Of a stretch of DNA of 64,000 nt, positions 45,801-57,400 are shown piece by piece; positions within the stretch are counted from its first letter, which is position 1, and each line of letters begins with the position of its first letter. The position numbers and the translations under genes are program-made. The DNA lies in NCBI GenBank assembly GCA_030340625.1, contig JAOPHQ010003992.1, positions 1 to 64,000 on the forward strand, read 5' to 3'. Origin of the DNA: Merluccius polli. Its lineage: Eukaryota; Chordata; Actinopteri; Gadiformes; Merlucciidae. The notes beneath the pieces were generated by a model. That model worked only from the letters and a program-made list of their open reading frames with translations. It did no database searches and was not told the origin of the DNA.

Positions 45801-47058
45801 TATCTTAAAGCACAGATCTGGGACCACTTCACCTCGTAAGCCACAGTGGAGATTAAGGGGTCATGTGACCTTGGCCCGGCCAAGTGTCTTCCAGCCTAAA
45901 GCCAGAACAGTGTGTGCCTACTATCAAATAGGAGGTGGCTGCAAGTCATGGCAAGTTAAGGTAGCACAGAGAGGGCTCTGTGTGTATACTGTATAGTGGT
46001 GTATAGCCTTCTGTTTCATAGCACAGAAATCCTGGGTTGAACCGAATGGATATTATTCATTATTTAGTCCCACGTTTTCTAGATGTTTAACCACAATGTC
46101 TGTTTGTATGTAAATAGAAACCGATTTTATGGACTTCCTGTATACAAACTCATTGTACTGTAAATGGTAAATGGACTGTATTTATAGAGCGCATTATAAT
46201 TATTGCCCCACATTCACCCATTCATACACACATTCATAAACCGACGGAGGTGTCAACCATGCAAGGCGACAGCCAGCTCGCCGCGAGCAGTCAGGGGTTA
46301 GGGGTTGGGTGTCCTGCATATTGTACCTTTTAATGAATGTCTACAAAACGGTTCAATATCTAAATGCGTAGTGGCATTATTGTTGTGCGACCATTAAACC
46401 ACCTTGTGTTTCCAGGGTTCTGTGTGTAAAAACAAAGATGGCCGTCACCTGTGGGGGAGTGCTGATTCATAGCGACGATGGTGGCCGCCGGCGGGTTCAG
46501 TGCCCAGTGCAGATTCTTCCTGAGCTCCTGCTGGTCCTCAGTGTGGACCAGCTCGTACACACTCTGGTGCATGACATCCGTCTGAGGGGGGGGGGGGGGG
46601 GGGGGGGAGAGAGAGAGAGAGAGAGACGTGACAGTGTCAGAGATGAGAGATGGAGAGAGAGAGAGAGAGACACACACACACACACACACACACACCAGTC
46701 ACTCATTGTAAACCATTCCAACCTGTCACCCTTTTCATTACGTCTCTCCACTGCAAAATCACATTAACTAGGACGCTGTGCAGCCGCCGTGCTGCGTAAG
46801 ATGTCTGCCGCTGGGTGTACCGCTGGTGGCTACCGCCCTGGCTGGAGGTTTTGCACGCGTAAAGGGCAAGCTATAAATAGGCCCTGGGCCTTCCACCACC
46901 AGCACGCCTGCACCGCCACGTACAGGCAGCCCCAGCCGCCACACCACGCAGCGAGGGGACCCCTCGCTCAACCCCGGACCCCCCACTGTTCACAGCAGAC
47001 GCTGCACGCACAGCCCCTTCACTCAGGGCCCACTCCTCTCAGGCCGATGGCTACAACT

Positions 47059-47092
<34 letters not shown>

Positions 47093-49316
47093 GATCAATA
47101 TGGGTGAGGCACAAAGTTTGACAAGTTCTTCTGGAAGAGCTTCTCTTTGTACTGATTTTTTTGGTGTTTTTTTGCTACATTTACGACGCGTTGTTGAGTA
47201 TTTACGTATGAAAACGTGATTTCTAGTGGCTCTGAAGACTAGTCACTAGTGATGATACCAACTCCAGTATCTGCCCCAGTAGACAGTAGACAGATGGCAT
47301 ATTCTGTGTCTCTTCCAGAATAATAATAGTAGTCAACTGCTCTGATTTGTTCTACCAGAGATGATATCATGTACATTGTTTACCTAATGTTGATTTTATA
47401 CAAAAGGACAACGAGTGTGTTTGGTGACTTCATCACACACTGTGCATGCTGTCTTCTTATAAGGTTAGAAAAAAAATAAAGGTCAAAATTGCCCCCGGGA
47501 ATCAAATCTATTGGGCATACAATGTCATCCCGATGTATAAGACGTCTAACACTGATGCATGTGTATACATCCTGCATCACATGATGTGTGTTATAAACAG
47601 TCCATGCACAACACACATGGAGCATCTGCTTGAACATCTGCATGCACACCATAAGCACTGGAAATTGTGTGCAATTTGGATACAAGCAAATGCAATGTAA
47701 CTAAGCCATTGTTCTAATAGTAATAGTTACGGTAATAGTAATAGTGACACGGTCACAGTTATATTCATATTTATTGTTACAGTAATACTGTAGCTACATG
47801 CTGTGCTGGACAGAACCAGACACAAGCAATACCAGGTCATGTCCCTTCGTAGAGCTTATATATAAGGCCTCACCTAACCAGCCAGAGATGTCCTCATTGT
47901 AATTTGATTTTAATGTTTGGTTGCTTCAGATATTCTTTTTGCATATTCTAGTCTCTTTCAATATGATGTTGCACTTCAAGCACAAACTAAGTAAACTAAA
48001 CAACTAACTAAATTCAGATTCAAATTTGAGACATTCCCTCACTCAGTCACTGCTAATCAACATGTTCTTTTAAATGTATGAATGTGTCCAATGCGCTTTA
48101 TGTATCCACCCCTTGTGTTCCTTGAACTTCTCGTTTCAAATTAATATAATTAATAATGTAATGTAATGGCATCTCCCTTTCTCGTCAACGTCTATCGATC
48201 TAGTTAGTCTGTGTGCAGCGAGGACCCTGGCGGAGGAGGAGTGTGGAGGGTGCAGGGTGGTGAGGAGTGCAGGAGTACCTGGTGGAAGCCCAGGTAGTCC
48301 TGGATGGTGTGGGAGGAGTAGAAGATGGTCCCGTCGGCGCTGAGGACCAGGACGAAGCCGTTGAGAGCCTGGGGTGGACAGATGACACACAACAACAACA
48401 AAGCAGAGCTGTATGATGAACAAAACTCAAAAAAAGAATGTAAAATATCACATTTTCATCAAATTAAATTTTCTTCAAATGAAATTACATCAAATTACAT
48501 TTTCTTCAAATTACATTTTCATCAAATCAAAGAAGAGGGGATGTATATGTTTCAGTTTTAATGACATGTAGATGACTCAAACAATGCGACGAGCTCTGAG
48601 TTATTGTAATCGATTGTATCATTCAGAATGCATTGAGGGAATGGGTACACCAAGAGAAGCACCACATAGTGTCCCACATAGAAGACAGTATAGACGGAGG
48701 AGGAGACATCTTATCACTTCACAGCAATGAATCAATGCATTTGTCGGTGGGTCGCACCTCAGTCGAGAGGCTTATTTATATGATATCTATTTTTCTACAT
48801 TATATGTATTAATATGCTTATACTTTCTTATTCCTCTGGTTTCTACCGTCTCTCATGTCCTTTTGTAACTTTGACGCTTATGGCCGCCACCAATCATGTG
48901 AGCAGATGAGTACGAGTTGGAACATAAAACCTCGATGGGTAATCAAGTAACAATGAGGGGGGAAGAAAAGACAGTCGCTTGTTGTGTCAGTTCAAACAGG
49001 AACAGCTGGTCCCATGTTTCCACTTCACCGAACACTCCAGAGCCCCACGCCGCTCCACTACCCTGCCTCCCTCCCTCCCTCCCTGCCTCCCTCTCTCCCT
49101 CTCTCCCTCTCTCCCTGCCTCCCTCCCTCCCCACCCGCCCGCCCATATGGGAACATTTTATAAACAAACACACAAAACAGACAACGAACGGACAAGTATA
49201 AACTGTATCTGCCACAGACGCATGCGTCACGATAAGCATCCAACACTGACGTGGATATGCACAGGGAAGTTACACACACAGGCAGGCAGACGCACACACA
49301 CAAGCATGCACAAATA

Positions 49317-49364
<48 letters not shown>

Positions 49365-52300
49365 AGCATACAAGCATACACACACAAACGGGCAGGCGCA
49401 CACATGCACATGCACACACACACACACACATGCAGGCACACACGCCCACACACACAGCAACCACACAAACCCACAGTTTAGACAAAAACACAAATCTAAA
49501 CAAATTCATGCAAACGCAGTCTTCTCTTTGATTAATCAGCCTACGGGATGAAAGATGAGTAACGCTGGATATGCTATTTTGCTTGTTTATTAGGTTTTGT
49601 GTGCTAATAACCAGTGATTCACAACCATTAATGGCAGCACTTCCAGTCTGTAAACATAAACACAGTGAAAATGTCAAGCCTGTGTGTTTTACACAGACAG
49701 CCTCTCTCAGCCGCTCTCAGACAGACTTTGTACACGGTTAATGTTTTTACGTCATTCTTTGACCACAATCATTTACAAGTCTTTCAATAGAAACACATGA
49801 GTTGAGGTAATGCCAGAAGCACATGGAGTAGCAGCCACCCTTTGTCTAAACAAATGAAGAACTGGAAATTTGGAATAATAAGACTTTTTTTATCCTGTGC
49901 TGCCATTGACTCCGATGCCATGCTATAACATACATGAGGAGGACGCCATCTTGTTTGCTTGATCGTCTAGTCATGTGTACTCACTGACCTCGCAGCTGCA
50001 AATGATTTCATCTGAGCATGAGCAGAAACCGCCGAACACAAATGATTTTCCCGATTGATGTTTGTTTTGGAAAAAAATAAACCCAACTGACCAACATTAC
50101 AGTTTTCTGTTTTCAAGTAATTCTCAGAAATCTGTATTTTATATCACAACAAAATGTGTTTTCATGTTCTTTTATGTTCATCCAAAGTCCTCTCTATAAA
50201 TTCTCCCTATCTTCTCTTCCCTTTTTAGTGCTTATAATCCATCCTATTTTACTTGGTTTACCATGAGTCTGTATTTCGGATTGCTTCATTGTATTCCTTA
50301 TATTCCTTAAAGTAATAATCTCAAAGATTTTCATATAAATAAATGCCACTGTCACTTTCTATTACCGAGGTAACACAACGGTGATTGAGCCTATGACCCG
50401 CTGATGAAAGGCCTTGCATAACGAATGTTACGAACTGGATGTCTAATGACTTTGCCGCAAAAAAATCACAAGCGGTGTACAGGTAGTGACGCCATTTTGA
50501 CGCCGTTGCAGTGGTAGTTTTGCCAGAGAGGGTAGACGGAGCTACTGTGTGTGAAGTGGTGTACCGTTTTTTTTCCATTTTACTGCTTTACTGCTTTTAT
50601 AAAAAACATTTTGTGTTCAGTAAATAGTAAGTGTTATAGTTAACGTCTCAGAAGACCCTTTTACCCCCCTTTCGCTTTCATGTGAACTGGTGTTGTTATG
50701 GAGGTGTGGCAAAGGGGCCATCTGCCACATGACTGGCACAGGTTTTGGTTTTCTGGGAAGCCATGGAAGTGAGGTCCAAAAACACACCTGCAATTACCTT
50801 ATCGACATAGGCGTCGCCAAAGAGGCCGAAACGGAAATCTTCGAGATTGCCACTTTAAAGGTGCAGTGTGCATAATTTAGTGGCATCTAGCGGAACAGAC
50901 TTTTCATTTTCACTAGTCTAATCCCATGAATTGTTGTGTTTTGGTTACCTTACAATGAGCCCTAGAATAGACAAACTTTCATTACCATGCAAAGCAGCTA
51001 ACGTTAGCTGACATTAGCAATAAAATGCAACCACAATGCAGAACAAATAACAATCATAATCACTAGCTATCAAGGAACGTCATCACTTGACACTTGGCTA
51101 CTCGATGCTGTCATCAATGATGACATCATTTTGGGAGTACCTACTGGTACCTTACAGACCAGTACAGGCCACCGTAGCTTCAGTACCTACTGACACCTTA
51201 CAGACCACCGTAGCTTCAGTACCTACTGACACCTTACAGACCACCGTAGCTTCAGTACCTACTGACACCTTACAGACCACCGTAGCTTCAGTACCTACTG
51301 ACACCTTACAGGCCACCGTAGCTTCAGTACCTACTGACACCTTACAGACCACCGTAGCTTCAGTACCTACTGGCACCTTACAGACCAGTACAGACCACCA
51401 TAGCTTCTCTTTATGTTGTTGGAAAGAGATAGGGGGGGGGGGGGGGGGGGGGGGTTGGTATTCAACTTACTGATAGATACCACTAAATCCCACACTGCAC
51501 CTTTAACTACTTAATAGGCCTTAGTTATTGTTATTATTATTTGTATTATTATTATTATTATTACTACAAAGAAAACTACAGAAATGCTGTGCTGAGTGAA
51601 AGTAAGAGAAACCTCAATAACGCCGGCCAGCTGCCCATCTCTCTTCTCTTCGGCTCGTGAATTATTGCTGTGACCGCAGCTCCTCCATAATGCACCAGTG
51701 TGTCGGAAGCGAAGCGGGGGTAAAACAAACACGGAGACGCGGAGAGGTCAGACAAACTATCCCTCTCGCCCGTCTCTTTCTCTCTCCTTTTCAGTGCAGA
51801 GACCCGGTCTCTCCTCATCCCTCGCCCCTCCCTTGTTGTTTGCCCCCCCCCCCCCCCCCCCCCCCCTCCCCCACCCCGCTCCTCATCTCGGCAGCGGACG
51901 TCAAGAGTCCAAGCTAACCTCGCGGCCCGAGTCTGGAGCTGCCCCCAATGAGCTTTCACAGCTCGTTAGCGGCGCGGCTAGGAGATGCACGGGCGAGGGT
52001 TGATCACAATAATTAAATCTCTCTCATGGGGTCGGGAAGCGGAGCAGGGAGCAGCCGGTTTCCAGGCCCACTGGAATGCCAGCGTGGTGCACATAGGGAG
52101 GAACTGGACTGGAAAATCAATGATTTCTGTAGATTCCCAAACGGTTTGGCAGCCACGGCTACCTCTCCCATACCCCCCGCCCCCCCCACCCCCCTCACAC
52201 ACACACTCACCCAATCCCATGTTACAGTACAGACGGAGGGGCACGAGAAAGCATGAATCAGGGTTTATTGTTATGTTTATTGGGGTTTATGTTATGTTTA

Positions 52301-53449
52301 TGTTATGTTTGTTTCGTTTTAATTTTGAGGCAACATGGACTGTAATGCTATGCACAGGTTGCTTTATGCAACAAGTCAAGTTGTTCAGCTGTTGATGGTC
52401 ATTTTGTTTAATCTTTAAATTCGTTAGTTGTGAGATGAGCGCTTTTTTGGAGAGAATCCATATTTAGTAGGAGCATCTTTTTCTCACAGTGGATTTGGCT
52501 TTGAAGACCGCATTGGGAATTGTCCTGGAGACATGTTTACCCAGCAGTCTGTCTGACTCATTTGTCTAAACGGTCCACTCTAAACGCTCTTCAAACCTTC
52601 ATAGTGAACCACTGGAGCAGATCTGGATGGTCATCAATGGATCTCAAGCTCTCCCAAAAGCAAAAACAAACCATCAAGAGGAAATACATTCCCTCACTGC
52701 TCTTGACATAACTAAAATAAAAAGAATAATACAAAATAGTTATAATAAATAATACAATATTTTATTATGATTTGTTTTCAAGTAGATTGTGACCTCAACG
52801 TTGTGCAGAGAAGGCATTTAGTTGGTTTTAGTTAGCTGTTAGTTCGCGTTTCTTTAGTTCGACTTGCATGTTCTGTTTTAGCCCTGGACGACACGTCGAG
52901 ATCGCTTGAATGAAAAGCGCTTTATTAAAGCTGCTGTAGGGTTTGAGACGTGTAAAGAGAGAGAGCAGAAGAGAGCAAAGTTTTGAAAAGAGGCAACCGC
53001 AAAAAATGCTCCCTCCCTCCCTACGTTTCTCCGCCATTGGGAAGTGCTGCATTCACGCACCTGTGATTGACAGGCAAGATGGTTTTCCCGAACCAATCAG
53101 GGAAGAGACACAGAGAGCGGTGTGAAATCTAAATTGTGGTCTCATACAGAGGCAGGTGCGTTCAACCAGAACAGAGAAGTTCACTCACTAATAGCTGACG
53201 GATGGCTATGGCTTTATTAACAAATTACACTCAAATTATAGCTCTTAAATCTCACCTATGGCACCTTTAAATGAATTGTGATTGTGATCGTTTGGGAATC
53301 ACACATGCGGCGTGGGTGTACTCTAATACTGACCTGCAGCAACAGCTCTCCTTCAGGCAGCCATGCGTCTGAGAGCCCCACCGCTTTGCTGCTGTCGCTG
53401 CTGGGGCCATTGGGGACCACAATGTTGCATGTGCTGCTCTTCAGGGCCA
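39717..53449 (-). CDS. ahr: Aryl hydrocarbon receptor, PAS-A to C-terminus (bHLH exons not in window)
   Basis: AHR is a bHLH-PAS transcription factor that binds planar aromatic ligands, enters the nucleus, pairs with ARNT and activates genes such as cyp1a. Nine coding exons, in gene order: 53334-53449, 48279-48368, 46449-46581, 45194-45327, 44674-44876, 43935-44044, 42981-43122, 41057-42581, 39717-39866. Phases agree at every junction and give about 867 residues. The PAS-A core is ALNGFVLVLSADG and YLGFHQ; PAS-B runs from ILEIRTKNMIFRTKHKLDF to DYIIATQRPL. The large exon encodes the activation region with LDDLLTNDEILSYIHDSL and a short Gln/His-rich tract. The C-terminus is ADPQVTGFYL. Presence of a full PAS-B excludes AHR repressor. 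I lean to a fish AHR2-type paralogue from the LLLLDERMIRVEMD block, but AHR1 is not excluded. The bHLH exons should be beyond 64 kb. Confidence 0.95.
40973..41016 (+). repeat. (CA)n microsatellite in ahr intron
   Basis: CA run with two interruptions, 40 bases from the donor of the large ahr exon. Confidence 0.92.
41057..42581 (-). CDS. ahr: ahr large exon (transactivation region)
   Basis: 1525 nt, 508 full codons. The acceptor is CTGTCTCCATAG and the donor CAAG|GTAAGC. It starts EEEGGEHLRKRSMHLPF, corresponding to the end of PAS-B in human AHR. It contains an acidic leucine-rich segment and a Gln/His-rich tract at about 41560-41640. No stop or frameshift. Confidence 0.95.
42981..43122 (-). 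CDS. ahr: ahr exon encoding the end of PAS-B
   Basis: 142 nt: IKTGESGLTVFRLLTKENRW, then VQANARLVYKNGKPDYIIAT and QRPL. Donor CGT|GTACGT keeps phase with the large exon. Confidence 0.94.
43320..43392 (+). repeat. Compound (GT)n/(GA)n repeat in ahr intron
   Basis: GTGAGTGTGTGT followed by GAGA units with interruptions. Confidence 0.85.
43935..44044 (-). CDS. ahr: ahr PAS-B exon
   Basis: 110 nt: GKIVLGYTEAELRVRGSGYQ then FIHAADMLYCAENHVR. Acceptor CTCCTACAG, donor AGGA|GTGAGT. Confidence 0.94.
44674..44876 (-). CDS. ahr: ahr PAS-A/PAS-B linker and PAS-B start exon
   Basis: 203 nt: ALTLQGRLKFLHGQ, then FAIATPLQPPSILEIRTKN and FRTKHKLDFTPMACDA. Donor AA|GTAAGT. Confidence 0.95.
45115..45182 (-). 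mobile_element. tRNA-like SINE fragment
   Basis: The minus strand reads CTAGCCTAGTGGTTAAGCAT, an A-box-like SINE head, within about 15 bases of the splice donor at 45194. The B box is degraded. Confidence 0.4.
45194..45327 (-). CDS. ahr: ahr PAS-A exon (NSSGFL)
   Basis: 134 nt: MEHDGNAALVTYNPEQLPPE then FVCRFRCLLDNSSGFL. The C-terminal part closely matches the human ICRLRCLLDNSSGFL block. Confidence 0.95.
46175..46315 (+). repeat. Dispersed teleost repeat fragment
   Basis: GTAAATGGTAAATGGACTGT followed by TTTATAGAGCGC, CACATTCACCCATTCATACA and CAACCATGCAAGGCGACAGC is a word order I recognise from a very common fish interspersed repeat. Class not assigned. Confidence 0.55.
46449..46581 (-). 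CDS. ahr: ahr PAS-A exon (HTED)
   Basis: 133 nt: TDVMHQSVYELVHTEDQQEL then RKNLHWALNPP. The acceptor pyrimidine tract is a C-run of about 20 bases inside a compound microsatellite. Confidence 0.95.
46584..46694 (-). repeat. Compound poly-G/(GA)n/(CA)n repeat at an ahr acceptor
   Basis: Plus strand: a G-run, then GAGA units, a short unique part with GAGA, then CACA units. It abuts the acceptor of exon 46449-46581. Confidence 0.93.
47061..47090 (+). repeat. (GT)n microsatellite
   Basis: Perfect GT run in an ahr intron. Confidence 0.93.
48279..48368 (-). CDS. ahr: ahr PAS-A core exon
   Basis: 90 nt, 30 codons: ALNGFVLVLSADGTIFYSSH then TIQDYLGFHQ. Acceptor CTGTCCACCCCAG, donor CAG|GTACTC. Confidence 0.96.
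49066..49135 (+). repeat. Degenerate CCTN/CTCC-rich tetranucleotide tract
   Basis: Runs of CCTCCCTCCCTG and CTCTCTCCCT units in the ahr intron. Confidence 0.85.
49270..49460 (+). repeat. CA-rich compound repeat
   Basis: Includes a perfect CA run at about 49319-49360 with degenerate CA-rich sequence on both sides. Confidence 0.9.
49680..50854. other. ahr intron, nothing identified
   Basis: AT-rich intronic sequence without supported features. Confidence 0.4.
51165..51400 (+). repeat. 36-bp minisatellite, about 6 copies
   Basis: The unit contains CCGTAGCTTCAGTACCTACT followed by GACACCTTACAGACCA. Copies differ by one or two bases. 36 is divisible by three, so it produces repetitive open frames on both strands with no support as genes. 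Confidence 0.95.
51432..51455 (+). repeat. Poly-G run
   Basis: More than 20 consecutive G. Similar long C/G runs occur at about 51846-51868, 54569-54590 and 54612-54627. Confidence 0.9.
51846..51868 (+). repeat. Poly-C run
   Basis: More than 20 consecutive C in the ahr intron. Confidence 0.9.
52929..53266. mobile_element. TTAA-flanked MITE, 338 bp
   Basis: TTAA at 52925-52928 precedes AGCTGCTGTAGGG. The right end complements to AGGTGCCATAGGTG and is followed by TTAA at 53267-53270. It is the same family as the copy at 34955-35222. It lies about 65 bases from the donor of the ahr exon at 53334. Confidence 0.65.
53334..53449 (-). CDS. ahr: ahr exon preceding PAS-A core
   Basis: 116 nt between TTTCTGCAG and GTCAGT: two bases completing a valine codon, then ALKSSTCNIVVPNGPSSDSS to LPEGELLLQ. 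It corresponds to the human segment starting VALKSS and ending GEFLLQ. This is the most upstream ahr exon in the window. Confidence 0.94.
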
Positions 53450-54420
53450 CTGCAGAAAGAGAGAGGAAGAGGGGAATGGAGAGAGGGAGAGAGAGGGAGA
53501 GAGAGATGGACGAGAGGGAGGGAGGGAGGAGGGTGGGAAGGGAGGGGGTCGGGGGAGACCAGATTTAGTCCAGTAATAATGTTTGCAAAGCACTGCTGTG
53601 AACGTCATAAGGCCTTATGTTTGGAACAGCAAACACGCTGCCTCCAAACTCATGAATCATTCATCCAAAGTCCTCCCGCTCCCTTTTTTTTATTCGATTA
53701 CCTCCCAGATCCACAGCTTTGAGCCCGCGTCTAACCTGCCGCTCACCCAGACACCACAAGCCCACAACGCTGGAGCGTTCTCACACTTTTGACAGCCAAA
53801 AGACAGACACACACACACACACACATACTGAACACACACACAAACAAATAAACAAACAAACAAACAAACAAAGCGAGAGGCTTTGTTGCGAGTCCTACAT
53901 GAGATTAGTGTGCACAATTTATGAGTTACAATTGGGTCACTGGGGTACATTTATACACAGCCTATTTGTATTATATACATTGGAACAGTTGCTAGGGCTG
54001 CTAAGAAAAATGGGGATGTAACAATTATGGAATTGCAATTCACCTGTAGCAATATGGAGAGCTATATGGTAATTGAATCTAATGGTACACTAATCTAATC
54101 GTATGTGGCAGACCTTTATTTATTGCTGTCTATATTCCACTTCTACTGCTTTTTTTAAATTTACATATTACACTTCATATTACAATTATATTACACGTAT
54201 ATACCACAATTCTAGTTTATTTCAGTAGCATGCATGCATTCAAGGAATACTCTGATCCAATCATGCTTAATTGCTTAACAACATAGTCAATTATTTTCCG
54301 AAACAGTCATATTTTAGCTTTATGGATGTCCCCTCTCACCCCGTTCCCCCATTAGTTTCTATTGGAATCGTCTTTTGCGCGTGCGTGATCAAGAGACATG
54401 GGGGAACAGTGCGGTGGTCT

Positions 54421-54477
<57 letters not shown>

Positions 54478-57400
54478 TTATTCAAAAGAAACACTTCCAC
54501 CACTTTACAGTAAGACAAGGAGACAACTCCCTCAGGCGTCACTATATTTGCACTTATGCCGCTTGCTCCCCCCCCCCCCCCCCCCCCCCCAGCTCTGCGA
54601 CAACCCCCATCCCCCCCCCCCCCCCCCAGGTTCTTCAACCCTTTCCCCACCAACCCGTCCGCTACACCCCCAAGCGCCGCCCACATTCCTAGTTTCTGAT
54701 GTGCTCATTGGCCGGTGGCTCTCATCCATACCCAGAACGATATTCTCCTTTTCCCACAATTACATTTGATCTCCTCCTCTTCTCTATGCTTCTCTCTCCT
54801 TGTTAACAATGCTCTTATCACAGTCTTGCTTACTGTAAATGAGCCATTGTGATGGGGGAGGAAGGGGGTGTGCAAGAGAGTCTTGCGGGGTGTGCAATGA
54901 AGGAGGACACAACGTCCGTACAAGCGTAGCGTCAAACAAACATTGTAATAAGCGTCGGGATAAACGACAGCCGGCCGCGTGGCGTTCAGCCCGCGACTAC
55001 TAGACGGGTAAACCGGCTGGCTGGAGCCTCGCACCGTCGCAATACTGACCGCCCTGCTGCAGCACAGACCATGACCTGCGCAGCTATGACCATATAGCTA
55101 CGACAGGAACCCAACGCTAGGGCAACCAGGTCGTCCGTACGTTATCAAACTACTCAAACTCCCGCACCCTCGGACAGTCATGGCGGACTGAGCGCTCGCA
55201 CGGGTTCCTGCACCTACTTGACCTCACGCAATTATGTCTCTCTCCCGAGGCCAGATTGGTCATTTAGGGAGCCGCGGTCGCCCCGACCCGCTAAGAAAGG
55301 CTCCTCGGCATCGGTGGCGTTAAAAGCGATCCAAAGACAAAAGGGACGTAATGAGTCGATTTTCCCGTGATGTCATGAGAAAGGGGACCATCGGTCGGCC
55401 GCATTAATCTCTGACCTAGGCGGGGAACGCGGTGCCTTGACCCATGGCGACCCTTGACCCCAGAGGTGATGTCTTGACATGATTGGGTGACTAGGTTCTT
55501 TGTGGAAGCGTAATGTTGTCCGTGAGGGAGGTTAACAAGCAGAGGGGAGGCGTGTGTGGGGGGGGGGGGGGGGGTAGGAGTGTTAGGAGTGACATTGGAC
55601 TCCTTGCGCTAGAGGACATATGGGCTTTGTGTGGGAGCTTGACATGGCTTGGCCCGCCTCACACGGGACAGGGATTTCGGTCGGGGCACCCTGACCTTGT
55701 TCTCATGGGGACACCTTGCTGCTGTTGGCCTCCCCTGCCTCATATCTCCTGCTGATGGTCAACAGTCAATTACAATCTCAGTCTTCGTCTTTACTATTTG
55801 ATATCATATGGCTTGTTTAGGATCTAGGATCGATCTCCAGATAAATTTAATAAAGATCCTCACGCCAGCCAGCCAGCACCATGGACAATACTAGCACTGC
55901 ACTCCTTAACATCCCTGGAAGGAGGGACTTTTTTCCTGCCCTTTGGGGGGATATGGTTAGGGAGTGTCACCAATATATGGCCTGCAAAGCCCTGTGAGAC
56001 TGTAACTATGATTAAGGGTTATACAAATAAAATTGACTTCACTTGACTAATGCGTCAGCCATGTTGAGTTTTACCCTTTGCAACATCCCCCCCTGTATTC
56101 TCTTACTATGAATATGTTCTGCTTGGCTGGTATTTATTAATTTTTTGGGGTTATTTTTGTGGGGTTTTTTTGGGTATCAATCAAAACCTACAGCAGCTTC
56201 ACTATTGCATAGGATGTGCTGCTTTCTCTTCATATTCTTTAACATGCAGAGCATAAGCCAGTCCCCCTTTATGGTCGGTTGACATACATTGCGTGACAGC
56301 GTTATGGCGATGTGATGTCACGATGGCAACTCATCACAGTGATCCTGAGAGCTCGGTCCTCCCTTGCCAGCTGCTTGGCTAAGCTGTGTTTTTATCGACG
56401 CCATTGTGGATGTGTTATTGTTAAGTGCTGCGCTGCAACCCTTACACAAACACACAATCCTTCAGCGACGATAAATAACATTTAGTTAAAAAATTAGGAA
56501 AAAAATACACTTGGGGGGGCTCCTCGCTGTCTCCCCCCCCCCTCCCCCCAAACAAACCTCAAATTGAAGCGACACAGAGAGAGTGGAGAAAAGAGAGAGA
56601 AGAAAAAGCTGTTTCTTTGACTTTTTCATGATAAATAAACAATCACTGAGCCGTAGCGGTAATCTGTGATGGTTTCTGTGTAAAGCGCTGTTGACTGGAG
56701 GAGAGCGGCTGTGCGAGGGGAGCTGTTGACAGATCTGCTCTGCCCATCGTTTGCATGGCTCTGCCACTCAGCCTCTCAGCCTCTGTGTTTTGGGAATTAA
56801 AAAAAAAAAAACCAAAACAGATTGAAGTGTTGCAGGTAAGCAGTGAGGCTACAGTAGCGCAACCCATCCATAAATAAAAGTGGGCCAACACGGATGAAAA
56901 AAAGGAAAGGAAAAACCCCAGTGAATGGCCAGAGGGTGGGGGTAAATAGCAGATCTTTCTGTTAGGCTTCAGTAGGCAGCAGTGTACATAATGAAAAATT
57001 TACATCCCCACCGCCATCGAGTAAACGTGGCATAACAGTGCCCCAACGACTCCCTCAAGGCTCTCTCAGGCGTACTCAATCTAACAGCTTGGCTTTCCCC
57101 AAATATGCTTGTCTTTGCAATCAAGAGACGCCCACAAACAAAGGCTGTGAACGCCACACATGGGATGCAAACATCACCCACTCACAGCGTAGCGCCGTTG
57201 TAGTGGATGGGTGTGGCAGGCGGTGGTCCACAGTGCTCCTGTGTGAACAAACATGGCTTTCTTTCTCGCACCTCTAACCCATCGTATACAGTTCGTATAT
57301 TTTTTTGATCTCCATACCTCGGGGCTTGGGAAATATGTATAAACCGCAGGAAAAATAAGTTCTTGGAATTAGAAAGCCAGTTCTGTGGCTATTAGTAATG

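Larger units (their letters stand above)
50859..51502. mobile_element. TTAA-flanked MITE containing a minisatellite
   Basis: The left end is TTAA|AGGTGCAGTGTG, soon followed by ATTTAGTGGCATCTA. The right end complements to AGGTGCAGTGTG with ATTTAGTGGTATCTA and is followed by TTAA (51503-51506). The inverted repeats extend about 28 bp with few changes. TTAA target sites point to a piggyBac-type family. The interior is AT-rich, then a 36-bp minisatellite and a long G-run; no transposase. Confidence 0.72.

Noticed and set aside
51152..51473. Repetitive open frames on both strands
   Set aside because: Products of a 36-bp repeat whose length is a multiple of three; not a protein gene.
54890..55460. 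GC-richer patch as a possible promoter or ahr exon
   Set aside because: No bHLH sequence, no clear splice signals and only modest CpG enrichment.
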